A stretch of 64,000 nucleotides of DNA. Origin: Erythrobacter sp. ANT-B3C2 (GTDB lineage Bacteria > Pseudomonadota > Alphaproteobacteria > Sphingomonadales > Sphingomonadaceae). Shown piece after piece: positions 56,217 to 64,000 of the stretch (positions within the stretch are counted from its first letter, which is position 1; every line of letters begins with the position of its first letter). The stretch covers positions 51,050-115,049 of the forward strand of contig LXQI01000021.1 of assembly GCA_001683845.1 (NCBI GenBank), read 5' to 3'. A program made the position numbers and the translations under genes. Below the pieces are notes generated by a model. It searched no databases, was not told the DNA's origin, and saw only the letters and a list, made by a program, of their open reading frames with translations.

Positions 56217-58744
56217 GCGCGCCGCTCCGCGCACTCGGCTGGGCGGCCGCCTGGCGCATCGCCCGGCGCGATCTGCACCGCCGCTTCCGCGGCCTGCGCC
56301 TGCTGCTCGTCTGCCTGTTCCTCGGCGTGGGCGCGCTAGCGGCGATCGGCACACTCACCGCGGCGATCCGCGGCGAACTGTCCACCCAGGGCCAGGTGCT
56401 GCTCGGCGGCGATATCGAGGTCGAGGTATGGCAGCGTCCGCTCTCGGACGAAGAGACCGCGCTGCTCGAAAGCTACGGCACGGTCTCGCAAGGCCTGCGG
56501 CTGCAGGCGATGGCCAGCACCGAAAGCGCCGCGACCCCGGTGGAGCTCAAGGCGGTCGATGCCAACTGGCCGCTCTACGGCTCGCTGGTGCTCGATGGCG
56601 GGAGCCGCATGGGCGCCCCGCCCCCCGGACAGGCGTGGCTGGCGGAGGGCGCGGCCGAGCGGCTGAACGTGCGCCCGGGCGACCTCATCCGCATCGGCAG
56701 CGAGAGCCTGCGCGTGGCGGGCATCATCGCCGACGAGCCCGACCGACTGAGCGAGGGCTTCCAGCTCGGCCAGACGGTGATCGTCCCGTTCGATTTCCCC
56801 CGCGCCGCCGGCCTCATCGCGCCCGGCTCGATGTACGAGACCAAGACTCGCCTGCGCTTCGCCTCCGAGCAGGACCCGGACGAGGTGGCCGAAGCCATCG
56901 AGAGCCGCTTCCCCGGGGCCGGGCTCGATCTGCGCACCCGCAATCGCGCCTCGCCCGGTGCCGAACGCTTCGTGGGCCGAATGGGCGAATTCCTCACGCT
57001 GGTGGGCCTTGCCGCGCTGGTGATCGCCGGCATTGGCATCGGCGGCGGCGTCGCCTCGTATCTGGAGGCGCGCCGGGCGAGCATCGCCACGCTCAAGATC
57101 CTGGGCGCCACCAGCGGAGACATCGCGCGGATCTATTCGCTGCAGGTCGGCGTGGCGGCGCTGGCGGGCTCCCTCGCCGGGCTGGCGGTGGGAGTGCTGG
57201 TGACGCCGCTACTGGCCGCCGCACTGGGCGAGCTGCTTCCGGTGGACACGGGGCTGGTGATCGACCCGCCCTCGCTGCTGCGCGCCGCGCTGTTCGGCCT
57301 GCTGGTGGTGCTGGTGTTCGCCGCCCCGCCGCTGATCCGCGCGCGCGATTTCCCCGCCATGGCGCTGATGCGCGCGCGCGTCTCGCCGCTGGCACAGGCC
57401 TGGCGCGGAGCGGCAAAACCGGTCGGCCTCGGGCTGCTGGGAATCGTCCTACTGGCGGTGCTGGGCTCCCCCCAGCCCTGGCTCAATGCGCTGTTCCTCG
57501 CCGGAGCGGCAGCGCTGCTGGCGCTGCTCGCCGGGCTCGGAATGCTGATCCGCCGCTTCGCCGCCCGCGCGCCGCGACCGTCCAATCCCATCGCCCGCGC
57601 GGCGCTGGCCAATCTCCACCGGCCCGGCGCCTCCACCTCTTCGCTGGTCACCGCGCTCGGCTTCGGCCTCTCCGCCTTCGTGCTGCTGGCGGCGGTGGAA
57701 ACCAGCCTCGATGCCAATATCCAGCGCAGCGTTCCGGAGCGCGCGCCCGATTATTTCATGCTCGATATCCCGCGCGACCGGCTCACCGAGTTCGAGACGC
57801 TGGTTGAACAGCGCGCCCCCGGCGCCGTGGTCGAGACGGTGCCCACCCTGCGCGGCGCGATCCTCGCCTACGGTCCGCCGGACGAGCAGATCATTGTCTC
57901 CCAACTGGAAGAACTGCCCGAAGGCGCCTGGGCGCTGCGCGGCGAGCGCGGGCTCACCTATGCGCCCAGCCTGCCGCAGGGCAATTCGCTGGTCGCGGGC
58001 GAATGGTGGCCACGGGATTACCGCGGAACCCCGCTGGTCAGCGTGGACGAGGAGTTGGCCAAAGCGGCTGGCCTCGCCATCGGCGATACGCTCACCGTCG
58101 GCCTGCTCGGCGTGGAGCGCACCGCGCGCATCGCCAATCTGCGCCGGATCGATTGGGAGAGCCTGGGCTTCAACTACGTGCTGGTGTTCTCCCCCAACAC
58201 CTTCGACGATGCGCCGCACAATCTTGCCGCCACCATCGCCCTGCCCCCAGGCGAGCGCGCCAGCGGCCTGCTGGGCGACATGGTGCGCACCTTCCCCTCC
58301 AGCCAGGTGATCGAGGTCGGCCCGCTGCTGGTGCAGGCCCGCGCCATTCTCGAACAGGTGGCGCTGGCGATCCTCGCCGCCTCGGGCGTGGCGGTGCTGG
58401 CGGGCCTCGCGGTGCTGCTGGGCGCGATCGCCTCGGCCCGTGCGCAGCGCACTTACGATAGCGTGATCCTGCGCGTGCTCGGCGCCAGCAGCCGCCAGCT
58501 GCTGCTGCTCCAACTGGCGGAATTCGCCATGCTCGCGGCGGTGCTGGGGGTAGTGGCGCTGCTGTTGGGCAGCGCCCTCGCCTGGGGAATCGTCACCCAG
58601 CTGTTCGAGTTCGACTGGCTGCCCGATTGGAACCGCGTGCTGGCGGTGCTGGGCGGCGGCGTGGGGCTGGTACTGGTATTCGCGCTGGCCGCATCGCTCC
58701 CGGTGCTGCGCGCCCGCCCCTCGCAGAGCCTGCGCACTCTGTAA
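56213..58744 (+). CDS. ybbP: ABC transporter permease (YbbP/FtsX family)
   Basis: 843 aa inner-membrane protein with the duplicated FtsX/MacB permease plan. An N-terminal helix (LRLLLVCLFLGVGALAAIGTL) is followed by a periplasmic domain, FtsX block one at about 255-380 (LTLVGLAALVIAGIGIGGGVASYL), a central pair of helices and a second periplasmic domain. FtsX block two closes the protein (ILAASGVAVLAGLAVLLGAIASARAQRTYDSVILRVLGAS). Works with the ATPase YbbA; substrate unknown, possibly a lipid or lipoprotein precursor. Confidence 0.92.
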   Translation: MSAPLRALGWAAAWRIARRDLHRRFRGLRLLLVCLFLGVGALAAIGTLTAAIRGELSTQGQVLLGGDIEVEVWQRPLSDEETALLESYGTVSQGLRLQAMASTESAATPVELKAVDANWPLYGSLVLDGGSRMGAPPPGQAWLAEGAAERLNVRPGDLIRIGSESLRVAGIIADEPDRLSEGFQLGQTVIVPFDFPRAAGLIAPGSMYETKTRLRFASEQDPDEVAEAIESRFPGAGLDLRTRNRASPGAERFVGRMGEFLTLVGLAALVIAGIGIGGGVASYLEARRASIATLKILGATSGDIARIYSLQVGVAALAGSLAGLAVGVLVTPLLAAALGELLPVDTGLVIDPPSLLRAALFGLLVVLVFAAPPLIRARDFPAMALMRARVSPLAQAWRGAAKPVGLGLLGIVLLAVLGSPQPWLNALFLAGAAALLALLAGLGMLIRRFAARAPRPSNPIARAALANLHRPGASTSSLVTALGFGLSAFVLLAAVETSLDANIQRSVPERAPDYFMLDIPRDRLTEFETLVEQRAPGAVVETVPTLRGAILAYGPPDEQIIVSQLEELPEGAWALRGERGLTYAPSLPQGNSLVAGEWWPRDYRGTPLVSVDEELAKAAGLAIGDTLTVGLLGVERTARIANLRRIDWESLGFNYVLVFSPNTFDDAPHNLAATIALPPGERASGLLGDMVRTFPSSQVIEVGPLLVQARAILEQVALAILAASGVAVLAGLAVLLGAIASARAQRTYDSVILRVLGASSRQLLLLQLAEFAMLAAVLGVVALLLGSALAWGIVTQLFEFDWLPDWNRVLAVLGGGVGLVLVFALAASLPVLRARPSQSLRTL

Positions 58745-58747
58745 CCC

Positions 58748-59758
58748 TTATCGCCGCCGCGAGAGCGCCCAGGCGAGCCCGCCCGCTACCAGCGTCGCGC
58801 CGAGGCTCAACGCCGCCTCCGCGCGATGCGTGGTCAGCCACAGCTGGCTCGAACGCCGGTGCGCAATCGCGTCGAACCGCCCATGCGCCCCGCGATCGCC
58901 CGGCACCGGCTCGTGGAGATTGTCGCGCCGATCCGGCGCCACCCGCTCCTCATCCTGCTGCCCCTCGATCCCGGTCGCCGCGAGATAGCGGTCCACCAGC
59001 CCGGAGGCGAACCAATCGCCCCAGATCGCCTGCAGGCTCGGCCAGCCCAGCGTGATCTCCTTGCGCCGGTGATAGGCGGCATAATGGATCGCCTCTGCCG
59101 CGATCTCCGGCTGATAGGGTGGGCTCGCTGGCTTGGGCTTCTTCGGCATGGTGGTGCGGATCCAGTCGAACTGCGGCGTGTTGACACCGGGCAGCTGCAC
59201 CATGCTCACATGCACCTTCGATCCGGCCGAGAACAGTTCGCTGCGAACCGAATCCTGAAAGCCCTGAACCGCATGCTTGGCCCCGCAATAGGCCGATTGC
59301 AGCGGAATCCCGCGATAGGCCAGCGCACTGCCCACCAGCACGATCGAGCCGCGATTGCGCCTCATCATCCGCTTCAGCGCCGCGCGCGTACCGTTCACCT
59401 GCCCCATGTAGGTGACATCGGTGACCCGGGCATAATCCTCGACGCTCACCTCCATGAACGGCGCGAGGATCCCGGCAAAGGCGGCGTTGATCCAGATGTC
59501 GATCGGCCCGAGTTCGTTCTCGAAGGTCTCGGCGGCAGCTTCCATTTCGGCAGCATCGGCCACGTCGCAGGGGTAGATCAGCGCCTCGCCGCCGGCCGCC
59601 TCGACCTCAAACCGCGTCGCCTCCAACCCCTCGATGCCGCGGGCGATCAGCCCGATTTTCGCACCATCCCGGGCAAAGCGCTGTACCACCGCCCGGCCAA
59701 CCCCGGCGGAGGCACCGGTGATTACGACAACGGGCGGATGGGGAAGATCGATGGCCAT
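58748..59758 (-). CDS. SDR-family oxidoreductase with C-terminal membrane segment
   Basis: 336 aa short-chain dehydrogenase. NAD(P) motif TGASAGVGRAVVQRF, NxxG region INAAFAGILAPF, catalytic Ser in LVGSALAY and YxxxK in YCGAKHA. The C-terminal extension of about 90 residues ends in a hydrophobic helix (AALSLGATLVAGGLAWAL) that may anchor it to the membrane. Substrate unknown. Convergent with ybbP, only 3 bp between the stop codons. Confidence 0.9.
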   Translation of the reverse strand: MAIDLPHPPVVVITGASAGVGRAVVQRFARDGAKIGLIARGIEGLEATRFEVEAAGGEALIYPCDVADAAEMEAAAETFENELGPIDIWINAAFAGILAPFMEVSVEDYARVTDVTYMGQVNGTRAALKRMMRRNRGSIVLVGSALAYRGIPLQSAYCGAKHAVQGFQDSVRSELFSAGSKVHVSMVQLPGVNTPQFDWIRTTMPKKPKPASPPYQPEIAAEAIHYAAYHRRKEITLGWPSLQAIWGDWFASGLVDRYLAATGIEGQQDEERVAPDRRDNLHEPVPGDRGAHGRFDAIAHRRSSQLWLTTHRAEAALSLGATLVAGGLAWALSRRR

Positions 59759-59831
59759 GGCGTTCTAAAGCGCACCCGCCGCTCAGGTTCCGCGGTTCGA
59801 AAGCTCTCGAGGAGCTTCCATGCCCAAACGA

Positions 59832-59867
59832 GAAAACGCCGCCCGGACCAGCCGAGCGGCGCTTTTC
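59832..59867 (-). terminator. Rho-independent, probably bidirectional terminator
   Basis: GAAAACGCCGC...GCGGCGCTTTTC forms a stem with one bulged base and an A/T-rich base on both sides. On the minus strand it ends in TTTTC, 48 bp after the stop of the small lipoprotein gene; it could also insulate the SDR gene. Confidence 0.75.
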
Positions 59868-59914
59868 TCAGCCGGCAACCGGCCCGCAATCGGACCAGCC
59901 GCCGGTGCCTGCGA

Positions 59915-60160
59915 TCAGACGCAGTTGAAGGTAATGGTCGAGCGGCCGCCGCCGGTGGGCGTGACAGTCCGAAGCTCGGCGTTACGGTTGCGAGCCCGGC
60001 AATAATCCCGCGCGGCACTCTCAGCCTTGGATTGATCCTCGGGCTTCACTTGGTAAGTGATGCCCTGATTGTTAGCCGATACCACCCGCGGCATGCTCGA
60101 AGCACACCCGGCCACGGCCATCAGGGCAACGGCGCCGAATAGGGTCTTGATGTAAATCAT
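59915..60160 (-). CDS. Small hypothetical lipoprotein
   Basis: 81 aa. Signal peptide with lipobox AVAGC (Cys about residue 19), then a short domain YQVKPEDQSKAESAARDYCRARNRNAELRTVTPTGGGRSTITFNCV with two cysteines that could form a disulfide. Likely outer-membrane or periplasmic lipid-anchored. AGGA upstream of the ATG and a strong terminator after the stop support a real gene. Family not recognised. Confidence 0.75.
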   Translation of the reverse strand: MIYIKTLFGAVALMAVAGCASSMPRVVSANNQGITYQVKPEDQSKAESAARDYCRARNRNAELRTVTPTGGGRSTITFNCV

Positions 60161-60355
60161 GTAAAAATCCTCTTGGTCCGACGAATCGGTGATGTCTGGT
60201 TAACGAAGCCGTTGGCGTCATGTTCCGCATCGCCCCGGATCAGCGGCGAGCGGACGGCATTTTTGGTGAACAGTGGCCCACAAGACGCATTCGGTCTTCT
60301 GGCTTTCCCATTGGCTCTGGTGCCAGACCCTCCATCGTTGCATGGCCGCACGCGC

Positions 60356-61939
60356 ATGGCCGACGAACAGCAGCACGCCTGGTGGCAAAGCGGGGTGATC
60401 TACCAGATCTACCCGCGTTCCTTCGCCGACAGCGATGGTGACGGCGTGGGCGACCTCGCCGGCATCGAGGCGCGGCTGGATCATGTCGCCAGCCTCGGAG
60501 TGGATGCCATCTGGCTCTCGCCCGTGTTCCCCTCGCCGATGGCCGATTTCGGCTACGACGTGGCCGATTATTGCGCCATCGACCCCCTGTTCGGCGATCT
60601 GCCCGCCTTCGATCGCCTGCTCGCCGCGGCCCACGCCCGCGGGCTGAAGCTGCTGCTCGATTACGTGCCCAACCACTCGTCGGATCAGCACCCCTGGTTC
60701 GTCGAGAGCCGATCCAGCCGCACCAACGCCAAGCGGGACTGGTACATCTGGCGCGATCCCGCGCTAGATGGCGGCCCGCCCAACAACTGGATCAGCGATT
60801 TCGGCGGCCCAGCCTGGGAGTGGGACGAGCCCACCGGCCAATTTTACCTCCACGCCTTCCTGCCCCAGCAGCCCGATCTCAACTGGCGCAACCCCCAGAT
60901 GAAAGCGGCCATGCTCAACGTGCTGCGCTTCTGGCTGGATCGCGGCGTGGACGGCTTCCGCATCGACGTGCTGTGGCACATCGTAAAGGCCGAGGCCCTG
61001 CCCGACAATCCGCCCAACCCCGCCTGGACCCGCGCCCAGACCGAACGCGACCGCCTCATCCAGCGCCACTCGACAGACCAGCCCGAAGCCCACGCCCTCT
61101 CCGCCGAGTTCCGCGCGCTGGCGGAGCAATACACCGGCGCCACCGGCCGCGAACGCGTGCTGATCGGCGAGATCTTCCTCCCCAACGAGCGCCTCGCCCG
61201 CTGGTACGGCCCGCCCGAACGCCCGCAGGTCCACCTGCCGTTCAACTTCCAGCTGATCGAGAACGAGTGGGACGCGGCCACCCTCGCCCGCGTCGTCGCC
61301 GATTACCTCGCCTCCCTGCCCCCACACGGCTGGCCCAACTGGGTGCTCGGCAGCCACGATGCCCCGCGCATTGCCGCACGCATCGGCGGGGCGCAGGCGC
61401 GCGTGGCGATGATGCTGCTGCTCACCCTGCGCGGCACCCCCACGCTCTACCAGGGCGACGAACTGGCCATCGGCCATGTCCCGATCCCGCCCGACCGCAT
61501 CCGCGACCCGCAACACCACCGCCAGCCCCACCTTGACATCGGCCGCGACCGCTCCCGCACCCCGATGCCATGGAACAGCTCACCCCATGCCGGCTTCAGC
61601 ACCGCCGAACCCTGGCTCCCGCTCAACCGGGACTGGCCCACCCGCAACGTCGCCACGCAAGCGCAAGATCCCGCCTCGATGCTCGCCCTCACCCACGCCC
61701 TGCTGGCACTCCGGCGAGCGGAACCAGCGCTCTCCGTCGGCGCCATCCAGCTGCTCGATGCACCCGCCGGCCTGCTCGCCTACCAGCGCACCCACGGCAC
61801 CCGCCAGCTCACCATCCTGCTCAACCTCACCGCGCAAGGTATCGACACCGAGTGGCGGGGCACCCCCCTCCTCTCCACGCTCGTCGGCCCGCCGCAGCCC
61901 GGCACCCTCCGCGCCAACGAGGGCATCGTCTTGGCATGA
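60356..61939 (+). CDS. GH13 alpha-glucosidase
   Basis: 527 aa alpha-amylase superfamily enzyme of the oligo-1,6-glucosidase/alpha-glucosidase subgroup. Conserved regions: WWQSGVIYQIYPRSFADSDGDGVGDL, DYVPNHSSDQHPWF, GVDGFRIDVLWHI (nucleophile Asp), LIGEIFLPNERL (acid/base Glu), VLGSHDAPRIAAR (transition-state Asp in the SHD variant). No signal peptide, so cytosolic. Start at ATG 60356 (MADEQQHAWW); the track ORF extends 61 codons into the promoter. Overlaps the next gene by 4 nt. Confidence 0.93.
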   Translation: MADEQQHAWWQSGVIYQIYPRSFADSDGDGVGDLAGIEARLDHVASLGVDAIWLSPVFPSPMADFGYDVADYCAIDPLFGDLPAFDRLLAAAHARGLKLLLDYVPNHSSDQHPWFVESRSSRTNAKRDWYIWRDPALDGGPPNNWISDFGGPAWEWDEPTGQFYLHAFLPQQPDLNWRNPQMKAAMLNVLRFWLDRGVDGFRIDVLWHIVKAEALPDNPPNPAWTRAQTERDRLIQRHSTDQPEAHALSAEFRALAEQYTGATGRERVLIGEIFLPNERLARWYGPPERPQVHLPFNFQLIENEWDAATLARVVADYLASLPPHGWPNWVLGSHDAPRIAARIGGAQARVAMMLLLTLRGTPTLYQGDELAIGHVPIPPDRIRDPQHHRQPHLDIGRDRSRTPMPWNSSPHAGFSTAEPWLPLNRDWPTRNVATQAQDPASMLALTHALLALRRAEPALSVGAIQLLDAPAGLLAYQRTHGTRQLTILLNLTAQGIDTEWRGTPLLSTLVGPPQPGTLRANEGIVLA

Positions 61940-62940
61940 GGATCGCCATGCTGGCCCCCATCGCCTGGCGCACCCCGCCGCGTCATTATGGCCCGTGGGA
62001 ACTGGTCACCAGCCTGCTGACCGAGGCGCTGGTGGCCAAAGGCTTGGACGTCACCTTGTTCGCCACGCAGGACAGCCTCACCGCCGCCACGCTCGCCGGC
62101 GTGGTCCCCGCACCCTACAGCGAAGACCCGTCCATCGACGCCAAGGTGTGGGAGCACCGCCACCTCGCCCATCTGTTCGAGCGCGCCGGCGAGTTCGACC
62201 TGATCCACAACCAGGCCGATTTCCCCGCCCACGCCTTCGCCAATCTCGTGTCCACGCCGATGGTCACGACGATCCACGGCTTCTCGTCGGACCGCATCCT
62301 CCCGATGTACGCGCCCTACGACACGCGCGTGCACTACGTCGCCATCAGCGCGTCCGACCGCCACCCGGCACTTCGCTACGCCGCCACCATCCACCACGGC
62401 ATCCGCATGGACGAGTTCCCGCTCGATCCGCACGGCGCCGAAAGCCTGCTGTTCTTCGGCCGCATCCACCCGGACAAGGGCCCCGCCGCCGCCATCGCCG
62501 CTGCCCACGCCGCCGGCCGCCCGCTCGATCTCTACGGCATCGTGCAGGACCAGGACTGCTTCGAGCGCGACGTCGCTCCCGCGCTCAGCGACAGCGTGCG
62601 CTACCACGGCCCCGTCGGCGGGGCGGAGCGGGTGCAGGCACTCGGCCGCGCCCGCGCGCTGCTGCACCTGATCGATTTCGACGAGCCCTTCGGCCTGTCG
62701 GTGGTGGAGGCGATGGCCTGCGGCACCCCGGTGATCGCCACCCGCCGCGGCTCGATGCCCGAACTGATCGAGCACGGCATCACCGGCTTCCTGGTCGACA
62801 GCCCGCAAGAGGCAGTCGAGGCAATCCACCATGCCGGAGAACTCGATCGCACCACCATCCGCCGCCACGCCGCCGCCCGCTTCGGCATCGAGCGCATGGC
62901 CGACGAATACATCGCCCTGTACCGCCGCATCCTCGGCTGA
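61936..62940 (+). CDS. Glycosyltransferase family 4 protein
   Basis: 334 aa GT-B enzyme. The N-terminus MRIAMLAPIAWRTPPRHYGPWELVTSLLTEAL is the acceptor domain, VTTIHGF is the family core, and the C-terminal donor-sugar motif is LIDFDEPFGLSVVEAMACGTPVIATRRGSMPELI. ATGA overlap with the GH13 gene implies one operon, so it may build or modify an alpha-glucoside that the glucosidase degrades; donor and acceptor are unknown. Confidence 0.9.
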   Translation: MRIAMLAPIAWRTPPRHYGPWELVTSLLTEALVAKGLDVTLFATQDSLTAATLAGVVPAPYSEDPSIDAKVWEHRHLAHLFERAGEFDLIHNQADFPAHAFANLVSTPMVTTIHGFSSDRILPMYAPYDTRVHYVAISASDRHPALRYAATIHHGIRMDEFPLDPHGAESLLFFGRIHPDKGPAAAIAAAHAAGRPLDLYGIVQDQDCFERDVAPALSDSVRYHGPVGGAERVQALGRARALLHLIDFDEPFGLSVVEAMACGTPVIATRRGSMPELIEHGITGFLVDSPQEAVEAIHHAGELDRTTIRRHAAARFGIERMADEYIALYRRILG

Positions 62941-63033
62941 GCGCGCGAATGGATTGCAGGTCCGCAAGTGTCCCCCCGCTAAAGCTGCCTGTCGGGGGGC
63001 GGCCCATGAGCGGACATTCGAAAGCGCGGTAGA

Positions 63034-63444
63034 CTAGGCGTTTTTCGGACGAACCAGCGGGTAGGTCAAAGCCCCGGACACCATGGCCACGGCCATGCCG
63101 ATCAACGCAGCAAAGGCGAGGCTCAGGAGAATAGGAGCACTCACGGCGACTCCCCCCTCGGCGCCTAGGGACTTAGCGACCGGCTCGAAGCTGGGCTGGC
63201 CAAGGATAAACAGCGCCGCAGCGGTCGCTACAAAAAAGAACGCCGCAGCAGCGAAGCCCACCTTTGCAGATGCCGAAAGGCCCTTCCAGAAGCTCTGCGC
63301 ACCACCTCGCTGTGACACCAGATAAACTGCCGCTACGCCTCCCAAAAGTGGCCACACCAATGGCCACGCGTGGCTGAATGGGATCATTGCGTGGGCAAAG
63401 AAAAGAAAACCTGATAGCAGTCCAATCTTGGTGATCGATGTCAT
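63034..63444 (-). CDS. Four-helix membrane protein of unknown function
   Basis: 136 aa with four hydrophobic segments (IGLLSGFLFFAHAMIPF, WPLVWPLLGGVAAVYLV, VGFAAAAFFFVATAAALFIL, ILLSLAFAALIGMAVAMVSGAL). A strong AGAGGAGAAG ribosome site sits before ATG 63444, so the track extension to 63570 is not used. Family not identified. Possibly in the same unit as the upstream SMR gene (154-bp gap). Confidence 0.75.
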   Translation of the reverse strand: MTSITKIGLLSGFLFFAHAMIPFSHAWPLVWPLLGGVAAVYLVSQRGGAQSFWKGLSASAKVGFAAAAFFFVATAAALFILGQPSFEPVAKSLGAEGGVAVSAPILLSLAFAALIGMAVAMVSGALTYPLVRPKNA

Positions 63445-63597
63445 GGTCTTCTCCTCTTTAGAAAAGAACCGCATCATGCAGCCAGGTTCCAATGGCAGAT
63501 TACCACCCGGTCTTGCTCTTCCCACCGAAACTCGCGAGAGGTAAAAGCCAACGGGTCGCCGGCGCCTCAATTTCCATACAGCCTAAGCCGTTGTCGT

Positions 63598-63906
63598 CTA
63601 CAGCTTCATCATGATGAGACCGCTGACGATCAGCACGGCAGCGAAAACCCGCATAGGGCTCAAGGCCTCGCCGAAATAGGCTATGCCGACAATGAAAGCT
63701 CCGACGGCTCCAATACCGGTCCAGATTGTGTAGGCAGTGCCAAGTGGCAGCACCTTCATCGACCAGGCCAGCAAGCCAAAGCTGAGCAGCATTGCGACTG
63801 CCATCACGATGGTCGGCAAGGGCCGGGTGAAGCCTTCCGACTGCTTCATGGCAGTCGCCCAGACGATCTCGAACAAACCGGCCAAAACAAGCGCAATCCA
63901 CGCCAC
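63598..63906 (-). CDS. SMR-family exporter, SugE/Gdx-like
   Basis: 102 aa, four membrane helices, proton-coupled exporter working as a dimer. Glu13 in the first helix (AGLFEIVWATAMKQS) is the essential carboxylate, and KVLPLGTAYTIWTGIGAVG is the SMR signature. The sequence is closer to SugE (guanidinium exporters) than to EmrE. Start GTG 63906 with AAGGAGG 6 nt upstream. A possible guanidine-II-type hairpin lies just before the ribosome site. Confidence 0.88.
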   Translation of the reverse strand: MAWIALVLAGLFEIVWATAMKQSEGFTRPLPTIVMAVAMLLSFGLLAWSMKVLPLGTAYTIWTGIGAVGAFIVGIAYFGEALSPMRVFAAVLIVSGLIMMKL

Positions 63907-64000
63907 AGCAACCCTCCTTAATCCGCCGGACCGTCCCGTTCTTGAAAGCCAAAACGGCGCGGGAACGTGGTGGCCGCGCGGCTCAAATAAGCAGGTTAGG
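63907..64000 (-). promoter_or_regulatory. Leader of the SMR gene with a possible guanidine-II (mini-ykkC) hairpin
   Basis: On the minus strand CGGG-ACGG-TCCG forms a small hairpin with an ACGR loop 10-15 nt before AAGGAGG, as in the second hairpin of mini-ykkC RNAs upstream of sugE. The required first ACGR hairpin is not clear in the remaining bases (only ACGT is seen), and the window ends here, so this is tentative. Confidence 0.25.

Noticed and set aside
63500-63952. 150-aa minus-strand ORF over the SMR gene
   Set aside because: Alternate frame of the SMR gene.
1-64000. CRISPR arrays, insertion sequences, integrases, rRNA
   Set aside because: No spaced direct-repeat array, transposase or integrase motif, or rRNA sequence was seen; the only repeats are short tandem ones at 27.3 and 56.1 kb.

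Overview
The window reads as chromosome of a GC-rich alphaproteobacterium. The ALAS-type hemA (C4 haem pathway), the carboxyspermidine-type polyamine genes, the GH15/otsA/otsB trehalose cluster and the general codon usage point to Sphingomonadales, probably close to Erythrobacteraceae. That placement is an inference from gene content; no database search was possible. There is no rRNA, insertion sequence, integrase or CRISPR array. Two tRNA genes are present (Lys-UUU and Arg-UCU).

Layout. 0-3.3 kb: end of a tripartite efflux operon (HlyD-like adaptor, NodT-like outer-membrane factor) and an acyltransferase-3 protein. 3.7-15.4 kb: housekeeping block with tRNA-Lys, folK/aguB, a secreted methyltransferase, msrA, topA, an alkaline phosphatase, dprA/plsY, murI and hemA. 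16-18.3 kb: envelope or stress-type proteins (PRC-barrel/DUF2382) and a decayed D-lactate dehydrogenase. 18.3-22.5 kb: polyamine cluster (ornithine decarboxylase, carboxynorspermidine decarboxylase, VOC protein, carboxynorspermidine dehydrogenase), which together can make spermidine-type polyamines from ornithine and aspartate semialdehyde. 22.6-28.6 kb: threonine/serine dehydratase, MAPEG protein and the trehalose operon. 28.7-35.3 kb: a LysR regulator with two DNA-binding domains beside GTP-dependent pckG, then an overlapping galT-galK-galM operon.

35.5-45.2 kb is the accessory region of most interest. A caspase/alpha-beta-hydrolase fusion, a CHAT protease and a STAND ATPase are joined by 4-nt overlaps. 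A convergent TIR-TolB_N-TPR gene and then a second, TIR-TPR gene follow. The STAND gene and the first TIR gene are both cut short at the same point (about 41.28 kb), which looks like a deletion joining two 3' ends. The set resembles predicted bacterial conflict or programmed-death systems.

45.3-52.0 kb holds a PEP-CTERM protein, fbp, a CBS-domain protein, a DUF4287 protein, a lone AceE-type E1/transketolase-like enzyme and an interrupted threonine dehydratase that ends exactly at the 3' end of tRNA-Arg, a likely recombination border. 52.1-64 kb returns to conserved genes: queuosine-precursor transporter, PspC, recF, tesA/ybbA/ybbP, an SDR, a GH13 glucosidase with a GT4 glycosyltransferase, and a SugE/Gdx-type SMR exporter at the right edge.
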